Shown here: positions 37,270 through 48,840 of the stretch, in pieces
Layout of the letters: each line of letters begins with the position of its first letter
Position numbering within the stretch: position 1 is the first letter of the stretch
Origin: Thuidium tamariscinum
Lineage: Eukaryota; Streptophyta; Bryopsida; Hypnales; Thuidiaceae
Direction of reading: 5' to 3'
Assembly (NCBI GenBank): GCA_947034885.2
Contig: OX344758.2
Location: 6,760,501 to 6,824,500, forward strand
Length of the DNA: 64,000 nt
The notes under the pieces: generated by a model
What the model was told of the DNA's origin: nothing
Database searches by the model: none
The model's input: the letters and a program-made list of their open reading frames with translations, nothing else
Program-made: the position numbers and the translations under genes

Positions 37270-37810
37270 TTTACTCTTTGGAATGTTATACTATGTTCTC
37301 ACCAAAAGTGCTCCAAAACTGTCATTTCTAGTATAAGTACCAAATTTTAGGAAAAAAAATTACGACACATGTAACCATAGGATCTTGTAGTACGCTAGTT
37401 GAAAATGTGGGGAAAATTTCAAGAACTCCCACCATATGGATTGTAAGATATTAGCATTTGAATTGATAAAAATTGTTTTTTTGAACCTACTAAAAACATA
37501 ACAGTTGTATTTCACAAGTTAACAACATTCTTTAAGAATTTCAAAGCATTTGGAATTGTACAACATTAAGAAAAAATTAGTAATTAGAAAGAAGTAGAAA
37601 ATGATCCAAAATACTAAATTGTGAAGAATTTAGTTGTGGAATTGAAAAATGTCAATTCCAAAGGTTGCAATGTTGTAATAAAAAATCTACATCTTATAAC
37701 TTTATTTTTTCAAAAAATATTGAAAATTGAGTTAAATAAAGAATTTCAAAGTTTATTTTAGAGTACAAATTCCATAATTGCTTGCTAACTGGAACTCCTT
37801 ATAACTTTCA
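37270..37810 (+). repeat. Dispersed non-coding repeat R600, copy 4
   Basis: It aligns by eye with 11640-12260 over most of its length: CTCCAAAACTGTCATTT, CATAGGATCTTGTAGTA, CACCATATGGATTGTAAGAT, AATGTTGTAATAAAAAATCT, GAGTTAAATAAAGAATTTCA, ACTCCTTATAACTTTCAT. These two are the best preserved copies. There is no coding frame. Confidence 0.6.
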
Positions 37811-39659
37811 TCTCATTCACCTTTTAAAGTTCTATTGGCCCTATGGGTGCCCAAATGCGACTTTGGATTGTCTCATATAGTCTTTTTGTGAATATAGAAA
37901 AACATATAAGCTTCTTAGGAGTATGGTTTTAATTTTAATTAGTGCTTAGGAGCAAAAGTGATAGCCAGGACAATAAATTAAAAATAGACCTCAGTAAGTA
38001 GCGCAAAAATGTAGGCCTCGAAAAGTGAAAATAAATTTTTGTAATTTTTTTTTCTAAAATGATGTATTTTTGTCTACATGCAAAGCTTTGATTCATTATA
38101 TTTAGACTAGCCATGAGAAAGTTATGGGCAATCTTGTTTTTTAGGCAATCTAAATATCTTCAAATTTATTTATTTAGTATTCATTTTTGAATTTATTTTT
38201 TACAATATACAAAAATTATAATAAGGTTTGATATGCTTGTTAGAACTATCTAGCCATTGGAATTATTGTGTTTTAATTATATCATAGAACTATTAATAAT
38301 ATCAATTTTTATTCAGTCTTAGATGTACTTCTTAATAAAAATGTGAAGAATGAAAATCAAGTGTTTAAAAAAAATAATATCCTAGACTTCAATCTCATTT
38401 TTTCAATAATTTTTTTTAATTCAACTTTTGTAATGCCAAAAAATCTCACAATCAGTAGTTAAAGTCATCTAAATTGTAAGTCAATGTTTAATAAAAAAAC
38501 AAATTCCAACTTTGAATATACTATAAGAGATAGGGATATTTTAAGTATAATTATCCTAGTAGTATAGTCCTTTAAGTAATGGCCTTAATGGAATATTTTT
38601 AGTAAAGTTTGATTGAAAGCACATGGATTTTTAGTAAAATATCAATAAAAACACACTTTTTAGGTCATTACTACTATGACTATACTTGAAACACCCCCTT
38701 CTCTTGTAGTAATACTAAGATAGTAATCTTTACAATCATACTTCATGAATATTTTATCACATGATCTTAGAGAGGGTGGCTATTATGTGAGCTTAGAAGT
38801 ATGAGCCCATGAGCCTAAAAGACTATGCACCTATGCTATAAGTGTCTATATTATAATAACTTTCAATAATAATAATGCATATATGCTATAAATACTTATC
38901 TTATATAGTATGTCTACACAACAAGATTATAATTTCTTTAAAATTTATTCAAATAGATACTATAATCATAGTCCCTTCTATGGTTTTAAGTACCAAAACC
39001 ATCTTTAAAAAGTCCTTGAAAAATTTGTTGATAGCAATTCGTCACACTCATGAATTTTTAAAAGTCTCCTAAACCTTCATAAAATTTTCTAAAACATATT
39101 CAGCAACATGCTTGTATCAAGAATGAAGTTTAAGCCTCGAAAATGAATTTTTTTTTAATTTTTAATTTTTTCAATGTACCTTCTAGGCATTTGAAAATTA
39201 GTTATGTGTAGAAATCGAAAATGTGACATGATTTTGAGCCACTCAACCATACATTTATCCTAGGGGTTAATAAAAAGGATTGACTCAAAGCTTTCTACAC
39301 ATATGTAAATCTAGAAAGCTAATTTCAAATTTTTATTTCTGAAAAAAATGTATTTAAATTTTTTTTGAGCTGCCCAAGCTACCCACAAATCAATGAAAAT
39401 GGCATATAATTATACAATAACTTTTTAAGTATGTAGTCAAACGTATAAAAAGTGTTGGATCTTAAAGCTAATGCTTGGGCACATGCTATGTAAAAATTTG
39501 AAAAAATAAAACTAAAGATTTAATTCATGGTGAGGTGCCCAAAATCATTATTTTGTAAAAAATGTCATTTGGTTCTATATTATCATTGGTCTAAAAAATG
39601 TCATGTAGTGAGGTAATTGAGACATGCTTGCAAAATAAATTGTAAAAAATTCCTCCGTA
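37811..39659. other. AT-rich gene-free stretch
   Basis: No gene, RNA gene or clear element is recognised; frames are under 70 codons and AT-driven. Confidence 0.45.
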
Positions 39660-40500
39660 AAATGTATAGCTTATACTTGTGCAATGGAGTACCAATCAAA
39701 ATGGCGTTTTCAAATTTGACAATTTGTAGCGAAAAGAATTTCAATGCTACCAATTTTGATAACCTTTCAAGAGCTAAAAATTTGTTATTTTATCATGAAA
39801 TTTTTATAGAATATCATCTGTAAGTTAATAACATGTGTGCCAAATTTCAAGGCCAAAAATTTTACACTAAAAATATTCAAAATCTACTAATATGTGTAGG
39901 TGAAAAAACATTTTCACTACTTTCAACTTTGGCACCTTCCTAAGGATTGAACTTTTTTTGCCATGAAATTTTTGGCATGAAATAACCTTTGTATTTTATT
40001 ATGTGTGAAAAATTTCAAGTTCAAAATATTAATACAAAAAAAGATACTCAAAGGGTGTCAAAGTAGGCAATTGTGAAAATTTTCACAATTGCCAACTTTG
40101 ACACCCTTTGAGTATCTTTTTTTGTATTAATCTTTTGAACTTGAAATTTTTCACACATAATAAAAATATAGAGGTTATTTCATGCCAAAAATTTCATGGC
40201 AAAAAAAAATTCAATCCTTAGGAGGGTGCTAAAGTTGAAAGTAGTGAAATTTTTTTCCACAGCTATGTATGTTGGTAGATTTTGAATGTCTTTTCTTTTA
40301 TAAATTTTTTGGCCCTAAAATTTGGCTCACATGTTATTAATTTAAAGATTATCTTGTAAAAACATATTTTCATGGTAAAATACAAATTTTTTAGCTCTCG
40401 ATCAAAAGGTTGTCAAAGTTGGCAACATAAAAATTTCTTTTACTGCAACTTTGAAAACACCAACTTGATTGGTATCCCATTGTGCAAGCCTATTATGAAT
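39660..40500. repeat. Long inverted repeat (near-palindrome)
   Basis: The sequence folds about a point between 40079 and 40080 with virtually no spacer. The inner 50 bases of each arm differ at one position. Similarity continues outward for about 400 bases per arm, falling gradually and with small indels. Outer words are GTACCAATCAAAATGG at the left and TGATTGGTATCCCATTG at the right. Each arm contains two units of the repeat also present at 48270-48840 (TTTGACACCTTCCTAAGGAT, TTTTGGCATGAAATAACCT, ACATGTGTGCCAAATTTCAAG). No protein is encoded. A transcript would form a very long double-stranded RNA stem. Confidence 0.88.
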
Positions 40501-41985
40501 TATATACTCTTATTTTTAGCACCTCAAAAACTCATATTCTATGAATATTTGTTCAATTTTTTAGGTTATAAGAATTGAAAGCTTGTATCTACTTCCAAAA
40601 GAAATTCAGAAAAATGAAGACAAACTTCATAGTAGGGATTATGCATATATTTTTACTATTTTTGACTGTAATTACATTAGCTATAGTGACAAAACAAACA
40701 ATGAGTTCAAATTACATTTATTTGGTACCATCATAAAAACGTTGTATTAGTTATAGATTCTTGTGTGTACACTCCTTGTGAGCTTGTCATCTAAGAGCAT
40801 TTGCTTTTGAAACATCTTGACCTTCTAAATATACTATCAAACTTTTACTGATTTATAATTACAACTTCAAATTATTATCATCGTAAGTACATCCAAAAAT
40901 CACAATAATATCAAGATGTAGTTTTTAGATGACTAAGATACTACCCTTCTTAAGCAAGATGAAAGAAAAATATTAAAACTTTGGCAAATCAAGCAAAATT
41001 ATGCTAGAAGCACTTTAATTTGTAATATTATAAGAATCATTTTGCCTCATTGGCTAAGGGCCCTATATTTTTGTCTTTCATCTTTATTTTATAAGGCATG
41101 TTTTGGTTGAATCTAATATCAACATTTCAATTTTCTTATCTTTGTTTAAGGTTTTTTAGGATGTACTTGGACCAACAATATTAAATCCAAGTCCAAATGG
41201 TATAAACTAGTGAAAAAATAACTATATGTTTAGAGGGTACGCATGTTGTTTACATATATAGTGGATGTTTTAAGAGCATTTATATTGATGCTCGCAAAAT
41301 TACATGTGCTAAAAGTAATATTTTTTGAAGTGTCCACAAAACTACTCTACCATTCCTACCATTGATCACCAAATGTCCCCCATACATAATTAATTGATAG
41401 TTAATTGACCAATCACCAAGTCAAACATAGGATGAAGCTCACTACACTTAGATGTAGAAGGCTAGTACTTGACACTATAGGATTGAATGTTGTAAAAATA
41501 TTTTGAGGACCCCAATGAAAGCACTTATCATCCAAGTTTGGCAAGTCCTAGGCCTTTCAAGGGACATCTTGCAAATACTACTTCATCATAAAAAAAAATT
41601 GTTGTTAACAATACCAATTTTGGAGGTCAAAAATAAGGCTTGAAGTACTAAACTATTTTTGTTAAAACAAATGAAACGGAATTTCATTGCAAAGATAAAA
41701 TACAAACCAACTAGACACAAGTGGTATTTCTACAAGCATTTTCTAAGAAAAACTTCAATACAAAGTTAAAATGGACATTGATTTTGCCAAGGGAATGATG
41801 TGGAAACAACAAAGAACAATTCTTATTGCCAACAAATGTGCCCTAGCCTAAATGGCACATTCTTTGGTCTAAAAATATAAAAACAAAAAAGACATGGTAA
41901 GAAATGTGGGCCAAATGAGAGCAATCTCATTGTGGACAAAATCATATCAGAGAGGTATATTTCACAACTTGAATGTACACCACAG
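40501..41985. other. AT-rich gene-free stretch
   Basis: No gene is seen. At 41660-41710 the words AACAAATGAAACGGAATTTC match, inverted, a segment at about 30905-30945, indicating two copies of one element, perhaps a LINE-like end. The rest is unclassified. Confidence 0.45.
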
Positions 41986-41988
41986 TTA

Positions 41989-42483
41989 GAGCATCCCCAC
42001 GCTTGCCCATTTTGAGGCGCAAATTGGGTATCTAGCCGGGCTAGGGCAGACTTATTTCCCCATGGCATGCAAATGGAGATTCAATAAAAAGATGGCTACA
42101 GCCAAATTCCCCGGGGAGATAGCCAAATGCAGTCTGGCTGGGACTGACTTGCTATATGGTCTGGTATTGCTTTCGAGGTCCGAACTTCAAAATTCAAGAA
42201 TTGCAGTAAAGGAGGCCTACCATGGTGGCTTCAACAAAGCTCCCTTTCAGCATGATGATTGGGGGTCCAACTAGTTGACGCACATGAGGTTGGACTCAGA
42301 CTCCGCACCCACATTTATGACAGTCCAATACTATTATGGGACTACACGCTTATCTCCCTTGCCGAGTCTATTTATTTGAGTTGCTATAGGGCAACCTTGC
42401 ACTACATGCATGGGCCGGCTTCTAAATACACGACATACCCTGCCTGGGCGGGCTTCTTCACCGTGCCAGGCGTGGAGATGCTC
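41989..42483. mobile_element. Harbinger-like MITE with TTA target duplication
   Basis: The left end is GAGCATCCCCACGC and the right end is GCGTGGAGATGCTC, inverted repeats with one mismatch. TTA lies immediately outside both (41986-41988 and 42484-42486), the duplication made by PIF/Harbinger transposases. The 495-bp interior is clearly GC-richer than its surroundings and has only short, domain-free frames, so the element is non-autonomous. The element at 50691-51037 shares the GAGCATCTC terminus. Confidence 0.88.
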
Positions 42484-42959
42484 TTACAATTTTGTCCACA
42501 ATGAGCTTGCTCCCACTTATATTCGCAGTGGGCTCATTTACCTGAAGTGCAATGTAAATGTTTTGAGTCCTTGACCAGAACACCGTAACCTCCAGTGTTC
42601 GAGAAGAACCGCCAGCTAATACAAACTCAACCAGTGAAAATGGTCACATAACCAGTTGGGTTTTCAAAGCAAAGGATCAAAAACAGGACAAAAAGTTGAC
42701 ATGATAGGAAATCAATTGGCATAAGGAAAAATTGGGGGATATTTTACTTGCCTCAATTTACAATAGGGCGGATTTCAGTCGCATCACTTTCTAGAAGGTA
42801 GGATTTTAGCTGCTATTCTTATATTTTAAGTGGCACATACCCGGCCCCCCGGGTAGTGAGAGGCAGATATCAACCATCCTAAAATGGTGGGTATTGGGAT
42901 AGGCCATAGGAGTCAAAACAATAGATTAGTAGAAGTCTCAAGACTATTTAAATTTTTTT

Positions 42960-43120
42960 TAAATTAATTAAAAAAACTTTAAAAAAACTTGGACTGCGCC
43001 CCCGCCTTCCTGCCCCGTGCCTTACCCCCGCCTTCTTGCCCTCGGCCCCCGCCTTCCTGTGCCCCCGTGGCCCCGCCTTCCTGGGCTCCTGGGCGTGGCC
43101 CCATCTTTCCGTGGGCAGCA
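42960..43120. repeat. GC-rich minisatellite
   Basis: Units related to CCCCCGCCTTCCTG recur four to five times between about 43000 and 43085. Spacers such as CCCCGTG and CCCTCGG separate them. It lies upstream of the transposase gene, in GC-rich DNA that runs to about 43500, and may belong to that element's leader. Frames through it are Arg/Pro-rich artefacts. Confidence 0.6.
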
Positions 43121-43878
43121 AAAGGGCCTTGAAGTTTCTGTTTGCTCCGTCTGCTCCGGCCAATTCCTTTGATTTTTTTTCTTTTGGCATGTGACTTCCT
43201 GTTGGGTCCAGTTCCAGAGTTAGTTCAGACTTCAGACCACGTGCCAAACAACAATCATGTCCCATTCACTACTACTGTAGAGTCCTGTCTTCTTGCCCAA
43301 CTATTGGGCACTTGGGCGGCGAGCGGCCCAGCCTTGGATTCTGGGAGACCCGTTGGCATGTCTGGCTCCCCGCGTGCTCTTAGGATTAGCTTGCTGGCAG
43401 CTCTGCGGCTAGCTTGCACCTCCGCCTCCTCGCTGTGGTGGTACGGTCGTTTGAACTTTGAATTCCCAGCTCGCTCCCGCAGTCCCACCTTATACCTACA
43501 TAGCTCCATGCTTCCATCTTGCTCCTTCATTGCTTCACACCTTCATTGCCATTGTTCAGCTATTGCTCTTGCCATTGCTAATTACCTTTTGTCTTACTCG
43601 CTTGTTGGTGTTGGTAGTTCGTTGGTAGTGCTCATTGCTCAAGTCTCATTATTGATGTTGCGGTGCTACTTGCTTGGTGGTGGTCATTTGGTGGAGCTTA
43701 CTCATTAGTGTTGCTCACTTGTTGCTATTGCCACAATTTGTATTGCTTTTGGAGATTTTGGAGGTTAAGGTGTTCTGGTGTTCTTGCTTGTTCCAAGTTC
43801 AGACCTTGCTCAATAGAACGACTTGGATCATCACATAAGTTTTCTTAACTTTTCTCTTTTAAGTTTTGTGGTTTGAGT

Positions 43879-46107
43879 ATGGCCAAGCATCAGAGATCCA
43901 TGAGGGATATGTTATTCAAGCTTGGAGTTGGTAGAGAATCCATGGATATGCAAGCATGTGGATCTTCTTCTTCAACTAAAACATCTAATAAAGAACTGAG
44001 TTCAGTAGAAAAAGAAAATGAAGAGTGGAAAGATGCTTGGTTTGATTGGTTTGATTGGGTTGATTTTAATCATGAGTTAGGGAGGATTTTTTGTAAGACT
44101 TGTAAAGAAGGAGGTGGAAAATTTGTATATGCTAATGAAGGTTCTACAAATATTAAAATATCAGCCTTACAAGATCATGCTAAAACTATTGAACATAGAA
44201 AACTTTCTTGGGCTAAGCATGAGGGTCAAAAAGCTTTAAAAAAAAGCTATATAACACATGTAAATCGGACTTGTGATGAAGCTTTATTGTCACTTTTCAA
44301 GGCTGCATACTTCATGGGGAAAAAAACAATCCCATTTTACAAATTTCCTAGTTTGTGTGAATTACTTGTCTCATGTAATGCTCCCATGACTGAAAACTAT
44401 ATCATGATGAAAAAGCATGTGCTGATATGGTTTTTGCTATTTCAAGTGTTGTTCAAAGGCAAATTTTGGATAGAGTCAGGGACTCAAAATTTTTTGGTTT
44501 GATGATTGATGAATCAACAAATATTTCAATCATTGGTCATCTTGTTGTGTTTGCCACTTTTTTAGAAGGAGGTTTACCTTTGACATGTTTTTTGGGTTTG
44601 TTGTTTACTGTGGATGGAAAAAAAGATTCTAAGGTAATTTTTGACTCTCTAATGGTTGCTATGAAGACTTGGAGGTTGGATATGTCAAAATGTGTAGGTT
44701 TTGGATGTGATGGTGCAGCCACAATGGTAGGAAAGAATAGAGGAATGGTAGCTCTTCTAAAGAAGGTGAACCCGTTTCTTACCTCTACTTATTGTGTTGT
44801 TCACAGGACTAATTTAGCTGCATTAGAAGCTTCTAAAGTTGAATCATGTAAAGGAATCTCTGCTGATGTTGATTCTGTGGTGAATGCATTGGCCGGTCAC
44901 TTCAAGAAATCATCAAAACGTAAGGCATCTTTACAAGCATTACAAAATGAAATTAATGACGCACAAAAAACATTAAAAAGGTACCACAAAATCCGTTGGC
45001 TATCTAATTTTCAAGCAATAAGTACTCTTTGTGATTCTTTAGAATCTATACTAGTTTATATGCGTGATGCTCAAGGATCAAGGGATGATGGATCAACACC
45101 TTTCTTGTATGCCAAGTTAAGAGAGTTTAAATTCATTTACATCCTCTATTTCTTGGCTGATATTTTACAAATGCTTGCAAAATTGTCTAAATTTTTTTAA
45201 AACAAGCATGTAGATATTTCTTGATCAGGAACTATTGTGAAAACTGAAATTGCTACTATTAGAATGTGTTTTCTAATAGATTCTTGTGATCTGAACCAAG
45301 ATACTTTCAACCCTAGTACTGGGTTTCATGTCATTCCAGAATTTGGACCTCCTAGTGGTTATCTTCGTCGCTTATCAAGTGAAATTAGGGGGTCTAAATT
45401 CTATAGCATAGACATGATTAGAGATCCTAGTGGTGTGGATTTAGAGGCAACCCTGTTTTTTCAAAAAATGTATATTGAAATAGTTTGTGTGGCTTTAGAA
45501 GCCAGATTTGTTGATAATGACATCATTGATGCTTTTAAAATTTTGAATCCAATTCATATGCCTCAAAGACAAATTGGTTTAGCATCTTGGGGGGGGGGTT
45601 CAATTAGACTTGCTTCTGAAACAGTATGGAGAGGAAAAACGTCATGGAAGAACAATTTTTTCTCCCTTAGTGGATGTTGTTGCTTACAAGCAAGAATTTT
45701 TTGCTTTCAAGGTACAAAGAACTACTGAATGGTTAGAAAGAAGTTTTAAGGATTTGTGGGCATCTATTGCTTGGAGTGCTTCTTTAAAATTGAAATATCC
45801 TAACCTTTTGACACTTGCTGAAATTGCAAGATGTCAATGTGTGAGTACAACAACCTGTGAGAGAGTTTTTTCTGTGCAAAATGGCATTAAACAAAAGTTT
45901 TGAAACCGCATGACAACAACTCATTTGGAGAGTGTGATGCGTGTATGCATAGAAGGACCATCCAAAGATTTTCAGCCCATTCTACAAGAAGCCATCATTT
46001 TATGGAAGAATGCTAGAAAGTTTAGATATTTATTTACTAACCCTGAAAAGTATCTTACAGGGGCAGCAGAGGATTCATTTGAAGATGGTAAGAACCCTGA
46101 ACCCTAA
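43879..46107 (+). pseudogene. Decayed hAT-type transposase gene (DUF4371-like)
   Basis: The reading frame begins with ATG at 43879 and encodes a transposase of the hAT superfamily, in the branch with a TTF-type zinc finger, a DUF4371-like catalytic region and a C-terminal dimerisation region. Seen in order: a finger with FCKTCK and later HAKTIEH; the block DSKFFGLMIDESTNIS with a catalytic Asp; VGFGCDGAATMVG with the second Asp; YCVVHRTNL; and CVSTTTCERVFS near the end. It is broken at five places: a frameshift near 44400, stops TAA 45198-45200 and TGA 45222-45224, a frameshift at the ten-G tract 45589-45598, and TGA at 45901-45903. It cannot make an active protein. Terminal inverted repeats were not found, so the element's limits are unknown. 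Confidence 0.88.
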
Positions 46108-46622
46108 AACTCTTTTCATTACCAATGTCAACTCAACCTTTGGTGAGTTGGGGGGATCCTTGGCTTTCAGTAGGTGAAAGGCTATGCCAGGTTCAATTTC
46201 TGCCAAGGATTTACAGCAATTCTAATTTAGGTTCTAAACCGATAATTTTTTGATAATACAGGATTCAAACTTTTCCAATTTTCAATTTGAAGGAATTAAA
46301 CTGGAAACAAAATGATATTGGAGGATAAAAAATAAAAAATAAAGGAATTAACAGGATGAAATTGGTGACCATTGAAAAAAAACGGACTAGTCTTGAAGAA
46401 AGAGGATATCTACTGGTAAAACTCTAAAATCTTCCCGAACGCTAGTTACCTCAATTGTTTTATGCGTCCCCAGAGAACATCATAAATAGTCTCAATTCTC
46501 AATTAGTGTGTCCATTACTGATAGCAAAGCCGAGGTTGTCTAACACTGCCACAAGGTGTTAACAGAGCTTGAGATTTCTGTAATTCAGTTGCCGCAAATC
46601 TATCTTAGCAATGGCCGAGATA
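46108..46622. other. Non-coding stretch after the transposase remnant
   Basis: Probably includes the 3' part of the hAT element. I saw no terminal repeat and no frame of interest. Confidence 0.4.
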
Positions 46623-46625
46623 TAA

Positions 46626-46945
46626 GGTAGAACCACCCATAACCGATCATTTAAGGTATTTTAGGCATGATCTAGTGTAGTGCAAAGTAAAACAAATATT
46701 TTCAAAGGTGTAAAGATAAAAATGATGGGGATTGCAAAAACTTTGGTAATTTTATCACATGAATTGAAATTACTATGAATTTTGAAAGGCATAAAGTGTG
46801 CTTGACCAAATGACAATCTAAGGAGTCTTCTAATTTCGATCACGCAAAAAACTACATTTTTACTCACTCTTTCTAGCCTTGGTTGGAAATACATCCATCA
46901 TTAGGTTGGCTATGGAGGGCCGATTGGTTATAGGTGGTTCTACCT
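46626..46945. mobile_element. MITE family M2, copy 2 (intact ends)
   Basis: The left end GGTAGAACCACCCATAACCG and the right end (ATTGGTTATAGGTGGTTCTA then CCT) are inverted repeats of about 23 bp with two mismatches. TAA lies outside both (46623-46625 and 46946-46948), compatible with a Harbinger-type duplication. The interior of this 320-bp element matches the longer copy at 17577-17977. No protein is encoded. Confidence 0.8.
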
Positions 46946-46948
46946 TAA

Positions 46949-48269
46949 TTCAGAGAAGAAATCAGAGGAAATGCTCATAGCTAATTTAAACAATGTTGTG
47001 ACCATTTTTCAGCCGATGAATGACAAAGAATTTTTATATGTAGGATAAGATGGTGGCAATCCATTTTTTATCAGCCCCATTTCCAATCAATAGGTTGTTT
47101 TCTTTCTATGAAGTTATGGTGTAGTTCCCAAAGCAATTGTGGCACATTATGATTGGTTGAAAGGCTCTCATAAATGCAACTAGTTCTTGGTTGGTTTTGC
47201 AATCAACCTATATCACCATTATAGGTCACAAAGAATCTTCTACTAAGAAAATCATAGTAATTACAATTTGTGTAATAAAATTCTGAAAAATATAGCATCC
47301 TTCCAAATTCTATTTTTGTACATGAAAAAAATTTGCATTCAAAAAAGTTGTACTCTACATATGTGTAATTGCTTAAGTGGTTGGAAATGGGTGAAATACT
47401 TTAAGTGCAATTGTTTATCCTTAGAATTCTATGTAAAAAGAGGTGATCATGCAAAGTAGTTTGACCTCCAATGATCACTTTTGTTTTTTTATTAAATACA
47501 TAAGTAGAAACTTTCATACATTGCTAGAAGGGATGATTTCCATGGTCACTAGTCAAGCATTCAAGGGTTAAGTTAAGGCAAAGGTACCCACTCTAGATCA
47601 AAGACCATACCTAATATGTAGAGTGCAGCTATTTCCAACCAAAGCTTGGAATCAATTTTTTTCTTTCATTTCAAGGTTGAGTCCAATAAGATCATAACAT
47701 ATGTCCTACATTAATGAGCAAGAAAGTAGGAAGTAGCGAGTAGGAAATTATTTAGTCTTTGATTGAAATTAGAAGAATCTAAACATTGGCTATTAGTCTG
47801 GACAACTTTTTGGCTTCCAAAAATCATAGTAATTTTAATTTGGGGAATAAAATTTTCAAAAATTTGGAGTCCCTATATTTCCTATCTTTTTACTTGGCAA
47901 AAGTTTTACTTGCCTCATACTACTTACAATCTACTTAAAAATCGCTTAAGTAATTGACTATCCATACCTCTATCTCTACCTTAAAGTAGAATCTAGACAA
48001 CCATTCACACTCTTAAACATCATTCATGGATTTCAATCAAGTAAAAGAGCAAAAGTCTAAAACCAAAAAAACACTTCATTCAAGGACAAACATCAAATTA
48101 AAATTTGAAAAGGAGGCTAGGACCTCAATTTTATTTGTACCTTTGTTTTCTAGCATTGGAATTATATTTCATTGTCTATAAAGTTAAATTAAATTAGAAA
48201 AAACAAAAAAATATGAATTTACAAAGGAGACCACCCTACTAGGCTTGGGCCATTGGAGTCAAGTTTTTA
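46949..48269. other. AT-rich gene-free stretch
   Basis: Only short AT-driven frames are present; nothing is recognised. Confidence 0.45.
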
Positions 48270-48840
48270 CCAGAAAGGTATGATTGGGTACCAATCAAAA
48301 TGGTGTTCTCAAATTTGTAGTGAAAGAAATTTTAGTGCTGACAACTTTGATAGCCTCCTGAAAGTTGAAAAATTGTTATTTTACCATGAGATTTTTTGTA
48401 CAATATCATCTCTAAGTCAATAACATGTGTACCAAATTTCAAGGCTAAAAAAATCACACAAAAAAAGATATTTAAAATCTACCATCATGTATAGCAATGA
48501 AAAAAATTTCACTACTAATTTTCAACTTTGACACCTTCCTAAGGATTGAATTTTTTTTCATGAAAATTTTGGCATGAAATAACCTCCATGTTTTCAATAT
48601 GTGTAAAAATTTTCAAGGTCAAAATAATAACACAAAAAAAATCTACTAACATGTGTAGTTTTGAGAAATTTTTTATAGTTGCCAACTTTGACATCCCTCC
48701 AAGGGTTGAAAAATTGTTTTTTTTACCATAATTCTTTCTTCGTGAAATCATTTCTATATTGATAACATGAATTCTAAATTTCAAGTTCAAAAGACATATC
48801 CAAAAAAAGATATTCAAAATCTCCCAACATGTGTAGTTGT
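48270..48840 (+). repeat. Tandem array of the palindrome-arm unit
   Basis: About three direct units start with AACTTTGATAGCCTCC (about 48341), AACTTTGACACCTTCC (about 48525) and AACTTTGACATCCCTCC (about 48680), spaced about 184 and 155 bp. Each continues with TTACCATGA or a variant, TAACATGTGT or a variant, AAATTTCAAGGxxAAAA and GATATTxAAAATCTxCxAxCATGT. The same units form the arms of the inverted repeat at 39660-40500. The left edge again carries GTACCAATCAAAATGG. Confidence 0.72.

Noticed and set aside
43142..43708. Hydrophobic 188-codon plus-strand frame
   Set aside because: It lies in GC-rich leader-like DNA before the transposase gene, is low-complexity Leu/Ser, and shows no family features.
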